A program made the translations under genes and the position numbers. Shown piece after piece: positions 37,044 through 40,828 of a stretch of 40,828 nucleotides of DNA; the stretch's first letter is position 1, and every line of letters starts with the position of its first letter. Source of the stretch: Burkholderiales bacterium (GTDB taxonomy: Bacteria; Pseudomonadota; Gammaproteobacteria; Burkholderiales; Burkholderiaceae_C). The notes under the pieces were generated by a model that saw only the letters and a list, made by a program, of their open reading frames with translations, ran no database searches and was not told the DNA's origin. Location: contig CANFIC010000004.1 of NCBI GenBank assembly GCA_947446685.1, positions 1 through 40,828 on the forward strand, read 5' to 3'.

Positions 37044-37430
37044 CTATCGCGAAGCCAGCAGCGCTGCAGTCACCTGGTCAATCTGCTCTTGCGTGAGCAG
37101 CGGCCGCGGCTGATTGGGCTGCTGCAGGCCCGCCATGCTGCCGAACGGTGGCATCAGCGTGTCGGGTTTGAATTGGCGTGCGTCGACCACCCATTGCCGC
37201 AAACGCTCGGCAGAGTAACGCGCGCCGACGCCGTCAAGCGGCGGGCCGAAATTGCCTTGCCGACCAGCTTCTTTCAGGCCAGCCAGGCTGTGGCAGCTGA
37301 TGCAGTTGCCCAACTCGCGGCTGGCGATGATTTTCAGACCCTGTTCAGCTGCAGTCTGAGCCTGGGCGGCTTGGAATGCCAGGCCGAACAGGATCGAGCT
37401 GGCGAAACTACGCATTGCGGCGCCCTTCAT
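37044..37430 (-). CDS. soxX: Sulfur oxidation c-type cytochrome SoxX
   Basis: LGNCISCHSL heme site, GNFGPPLDGVGARYSAERLRQWVVDARQFKPDTLMPPF, LLTQEQIDQVTAALLA. Confidence 0.85.
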   Translation of the reverse strand: MKGAAMRSFASSILFGLAFQAAQAQTAAEQGLKIIASRELGNCISCHSLAGLKEAGRQGNFGPPLDGVGARYSAERLRQWVVDARQFKPDTLMPPFGSMAGLQQPNQPRPLLTQEQIDQVTAALLASR

Positions 37431-38704
37431 GACAGGGTGTCGCGCCAGATATTGCGGGCCCAGCTCCAGGCATGCCGACCTTCCAGCTCACTTGGTGCCG
37501 TAGAAAGGCCGCCCGAGCCAGGCAGGGTCTTGTAGGTCTTTTCAGCCGCGACATATTGGTGGACTGAAGCGACATGGATCGCCGAATCGTCGTTGACGAA
37601 GCTGTAGCAGGTGTTGGTCAAGAGCGGTGCCGGGTTGATGTCCAGACCCGATAACTGCGCCACGATCGCCGCAGCGGCAACCTTGCCATGCCCATTGGCC
37701 ATATGGCCAGATTTGGGCATGAAGGGGGCTGAGGCGGTCGCGTCGCCGATGACGTGGATGTCCGGTGCCTGTGTCGACGCGAAGGTCTGAAAGTCGACCT
37801 GGCACCAGCGCGAGTTGAGATTGGCCAGACCGGTCCGGTGCGCGATGGCGCCAGCGCGCATCGGCGGCAGCACATTGAGCAGGTCGGCCTTGATGTCAGC
37901 TTGCACTTCAAACTTCAAGCTGCCGCTGCGGGCATCAACCGCCATCAACTTGTGCCCGGGCACATATTCAAGCTGGGTCGGATATTGCTCGGCCCAGTAT
38001 TTCTTGAACAGGGCGCTCTTCGATGTGACATCGGGGTTGGCATCGAGGATCAAGACTTTGGCACGCGGTTTGGCTCGCTTGAAATAGCTGGCGACCTGGC
38101 TGGCCCGCTCATAGGGTCCTGGCGGGCAGCGGTACGGGGCTTCCGGAATGGTGATCGCGAATACCCCGCCATCAGGCATGGCTTCGAGTTGCCGACGCAA
38201 GGCTTGCGTCTCGGGCCCGGCCTTCCAGGCCTGCAGGATCTGGCCGCTGTCATGGGCTGCTTGCAAGCCTTCGATGCTGTCAAACATCAGATCCACGCCG
38301 GGTGACAGCACCAGTTTGTCATAGCGGATGCGGTTGCCGCGGGCCAGCGTCACGAGCTTGCGTTCGGCGTCGATCGCGGTCGCGCTGTCGCGCACCTGCT
38401 GTACACCGTGCCGGCTGGACAAGCTTGAATAGCTTGAGCTGATGTCAGCCATCGTCTTGCTGCCGCCAATGATCAGGTTGGACATCGGACAAGACAGGAA
38501 TTGACCCTCGGGCTCGATCAGCACGACCTCAATCCGGTAATCGGAAAATAGCCGGATGTACTTGGCTGCGGTGGCGCCGCCGTAGCCGCCGCCGATGATG
38601 ACAACTCGAGCATGGTCTGGCGCACTTGCCAAGCCCGAGCAAGCCGACAGACCGGTGGTTGCGGCCAAGGCCAGCGGGGCTTGAATGAAATTGCGCCGCT
38701 TCAT
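37427..38704 (-). CDS. fccB: Flavocytochrome c sulfide dehydrogenase-type flavoprotein (FccB/SoxF)
   Basis: VVIIGGGYGGATAAKYIR, cysteine contexts YRCPPGPYERA and NTCYSFVND, HVIGDATASAPFMPKSGHMANG; Tat-like RRNFIQ with possible lipobox LSAC. Confidence 0.92.
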   Translation of the reverse strand: MKRRNFIQAPLALAATTGLSACSGLASAPDHARVVIIGGGYGGATAAKYIRLFSDYRIEVVLIEPEGQFLSCPMSNLIIGGSKTMADISSSYSSLSSRHGVQQVRDSATAIDAERKLVTLARGNRIRYDKLVLSPGVDLMFDSIEGLQAAHDSGQILQAWKAGPETQALRRQLEAMPDGGVFAITIPEAPYRCPPGPYERASQVASYFKRAKPRAKVLILDANPDVTSKSALFKKYWAEQYPTQLEYVPGHKLMAVDARSGSLKFEVQADIKADLLNVLPPMRAGAIAHRTGLANLNSRWCQVDFQTFASTQAPDIHVIGDATASAPFMPKSGHMANGHGKVAAAAIVAQLSGLDINPAPLLTNTCYSFVNDDSAIHVASVHQYVAAEKTYKTLPGSGGLSTAPSELEGRHAWSWARNIWRDTLS

Positions 38705-39087
38705 GGCTGGCGCGGGACGCTGGCGAAGTAATCGGCCAGGCTGATCAGCTGGGCTTCGGTCAGCCCTTTGGCGATCTGATGCATCACCGTGGCCGGGCGT
38801 GAACCGTCCTTGAAGGCGCCCATCAGACGCAGCATCTCTGCGCGGCCCAGACCTGCCAGCGCAGGAATGGTCGAATCCTGGCTGGCCCGGCCCTCAGTGC
38901 CATGGCAAGCCGAACAACTGGCGGCGTTGGCTCGCTCGTTGAGCGAACCGGCTTGCGTCGCAACACAGAACGCCCCGAGCCACAACAGGGTCAGGCAAGG
39001 CAGAACTCTTGATCGAATGGCGGCTTTGATGGAACGTCCCCGATGGCAAAAGCCTAGGTTTCTACCACAGGCAAGTGGCGGCTGCAC
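38701..39087 (-). CDS. c-type cytochrome, probable partner of the flavoprotein (FccA/SoxE-like)
   Basis: SCSACHGTEGRASQDSTIPALAGL, DGSRPATVMHQIAKGLTEAQLISLADYFA; ATGA overlap with fccB. Confidence 0.85.
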   Translation of the reverse strand: MQPPLACGRNLGFCHRGRSIKAAIRSRVLPCLTLLWLGAFCVATQAGSLNERANAASCSACHGTEGRASQDSTIPALAGLGRAEMLRLMGAFKDGSRPATVMHQIAKGLTEAQLISLADYFASVPRQP

Positions 39088-39109
39088 GCCACTTTCAAAG
39101 CGCCCAAGC

Positions 39110-39892
39110 TCACCAGTTTGGTTTGCGTTTGTCGATGAAGGCCTGCACGCCTTCGAGCGCGCTGTGGTCCATCATGTTGCAGGCCATCGTACTGGCAGCA
39201 TCGGCATAAGCCTCGCTAATGCCGAGTTCGAGCTGGCGGTAGAACAGCGCTTTGCCCAGCGCCAGCGCGACGCGCGGCTTGGCTGTGATCGCATCGACCA
39301 GCGACGCCACTTCAGCTTCGACGCTGTCAGCCGCCACGACGCGGTTGATCAGCCCTTTGGAACGGGCCTCCTCAGCCGAGATGAAGGCGCCGGTCACGAG
39401 CATTTCAAAAGCCGCTTTGCGACCCAGGTTGCGCGAGAGGGCAACGCTGGGTGTGGCACAGAACAAGCCGAGGTTGACGCCGCTGACTGCAAAGCGCGAC
39501 TCAGCCGAGGCCACCGCTAGGTCGCACATCGCCACCAACTGGCAACCGGCCGCCGTGGCAATGCCTTGCACCTGCGCGATCACCGGTACTGGCAAAGCCT
39601 GCAAGCTCATCATCATCCGGCCGCATTGGGCGAATAGACGTTCGTAATATTCTCTGGAAGGCGCAGCGCGCATTTCCTTCAGGTCATGGCCGGCACAAAA
39701 TGCCTTGCCTTGGGCCTTGATCACCAGCAGCCTGGCGTCATCGTTGCAGGCGATCGCGTCGAGCTCGAGTTGCAGCGCGTCGAGCATCGCTTCGGACAAG
39801 GAATTGAAAGCCTGCGGCCGGTTCAGCGTCAAGGTGATCACGCCGCGTGAATCCTGGCTGCTCAAGAGCAGCGGGTCTTCGGTTGTCAACAT
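39110..39892 (-). CDS. Enoyl-CoA hydratase/isomerase family protein
   Basis: LNRPQAFNSLS, KAFCAGHDLKEM, ATAAGCQLVAMCDLAVAS. Confidence 0.93.
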   Translation of the reverse strand: MLTTEDPLLLSSQDSRGVITLTLNRPQAFNSLSEAMLDALQLELDAIACNDDARLLVIKAQGKAFCAGHDLKEMRAAPSREYYERLFAQCGRMMMSLQALPVPVIAQVQGIATAAGCQLVAMCDLAVASAESRFAVSGVNLGLFCATPSVALSRNLGRKAAFEMLVTGAFISAEEARSKGLINRVVAADSVEAEVASLVDAITAKPRVALALGKALFYRQLELGISEAYADAASTMACNMMDHSALEGVQAFIDKRKPNW

Positions 39893-39964
39893 CGCGAATG
39901 CTCCTGTTTCAGTGGCTACCTGATGATGCCACGCATTGCCGTCGGACTTCTGGTTCGATCGCGG

Positions 39965-40591
39965 CTAAATCGCCGCAGGCGCTTGCTGGTGCACAAGGTA
40001 ATGGGTAATGATGCCGACCAGGTGGTCACGCAGTTGGGGCGAGTTCAAAGGGCGGCCCAGGGCCTGGAAGCTGCCGACGATCGCCAGATAGAACAAAGCG
40101 GCCAGTTCCTTGGCTTTCAGGGCATCGCCGGTCAGTAGCAGAAAGCGCTGCTCAAACAACTCCATCCGGCCCTGATCGACCTCGACCAGCATGTTCGCCA
40201 AGGCCGGGTCGCGTCGACCCAAACCGCGCAGAGCCAGTTCGAAGCGGATGTCGCGCAGATCGGCATCAGCCTTTGTCAAGGCGGCTTCGAGCAGTTGCTC
40301 GAGGTCAGCCTTCGGGTCGCCACTGGACCCCGATTGAAGCCGCAGGTTCAGCGCCAGTTCACGTTCACGCCAGCGCGCCAGCAGCGCCGCGATCAAGGCG
40401 GGATGGTCGGTGAAATGCCAATAAAAACTGCCTCGGGTCACGCCCAGGCTGTCGGCAATCACCAGCACGCGGACATTGTCAAAACCGCCTTCGGCCACCG
40501 CATTGAAGGCCGCATCGAGCCAGTCATCGCGGTTCAATTTGGGTGTCTCAGAACGCTTCTTGGACTTCGAGGGCTTGCGGGTTTCGGTCAT
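39965..40591 (-). CDS. TetR/AcrR family transcriptional regulator
   Basis: N-terminal HTH (WLDAAFNAVAEGGFDNVRVLVIADSLGVTRGSFYWHFTDHPALIAALL). Confidence 0.94.
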   Translation of the reverse strand: MTETRKPSKSKKRSETPKLNRDDWLDAAFNAVAEGGFDNVRVLVIADSLGVTRGSFYWHFTDHPALIAALLARWRERELALNLRLQSGSSGDPKADLEQLLEAALTKADADLRDIRFELALRGLGRRDPALANMLVEVDQGRMELFEQRFLLLTGDALKAKELAALFYLAIVGSFQALGRPLNSPQLRDHLVGIITHYLVHQQAPAAI

Positions 40592-40828
40592 TGCTTGGCT
40601 GGGCAGGGTCCACCGGAAATCAAATCGATGCGGTTTATTCGTGAATCGGACAAGCTTCGAACAAACAGAACTGTATGGGCGTGCTACATTTTGACCGCAA
40701 ACATCGCTGCATGGGAAATTTTCAAGCGAAGATTTTTCAAATTGTCGAAATCCAGCTTTTTACAAGCTGCCGCAAGTTTCATTCACCCGACATCGCCATG
40801 AAGCCAGCTGATCCAACCGCTTCAATAT

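Noticed and set aside
40798-40828. ATG opening a possible plus-strand gene running off the window (MKPADPTASI)
   Set aside because: Only ten codons visible and no clear ribosome-binding site, cannot be supported
1-40828. CRISPR arrays, tRNA/rRNA genes, insertion sequences, toxin-antitoxin or phage genes
   Set aside because: Looked for on both strands and none recognised; nearly all sequence is explained by metabolic genes

Overview
The window is a GC-rich, tightly packed chromosomal segment, probably betaproteobacterial (inferred from gene content). No tRNA, rRNA, CRISPR array or transposase was recognised. From left to right: (1) the end of a nuo operon (nuoM, nuoN) followed by NUDIX and DUF1178 genes and an intrinsic terminator; (2) a divergent FCD-type GntR regulator facing a catabolic operon of HAD type II dehalogenase, maleate isomerase-family protein, DctPQM TRAP transporter and a complete biotin-independent malonate decarboxylase set (mdcACDEGBH), with a strong hairpin between the transporter and mdc genes; (3) a PEP-CTERM SGNH/GDSL hydrolase; (4) a divergent lipid-type locus resembling the mycobacterial mymA operon: BVMO-like flavin monooxygenase, SDR and HSL-type hydrolase on one side, acyl-CoA ligase on the other. 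The ligase runs into a coupled run of PF10118 diiron-like protein, membrane-tethered dimeric-barrel-like protein, DJ-1/PfpI, sulfatase, GST, formylglycine-generating enzyme (FGE) and DUF1254; (5) a hydratase and an unknown exported protein, a Bug receptor, and an isoquinoline-oxidoreductase-like molybdenum hydroxylase (iorAB-like); (6) a sox/fcc cluster (soxA, soxZ, variant soxY, soxX, fccB, fccA) with no soxB in the window; (7) an enoyl-CoA hydratase and a TetR regulator. The observations most worth follow-up are the SoxY whose C-terminal arm ends TACFDET instead of GGCGG in a soxB-less cluster; the sulfatase with CTVSR instead of C/S-x-P-x-R beside a membrane-anchored FGE; and a degenerate partial copy of the unknown exported-protein gene on the far side of the Bug receptor gene.
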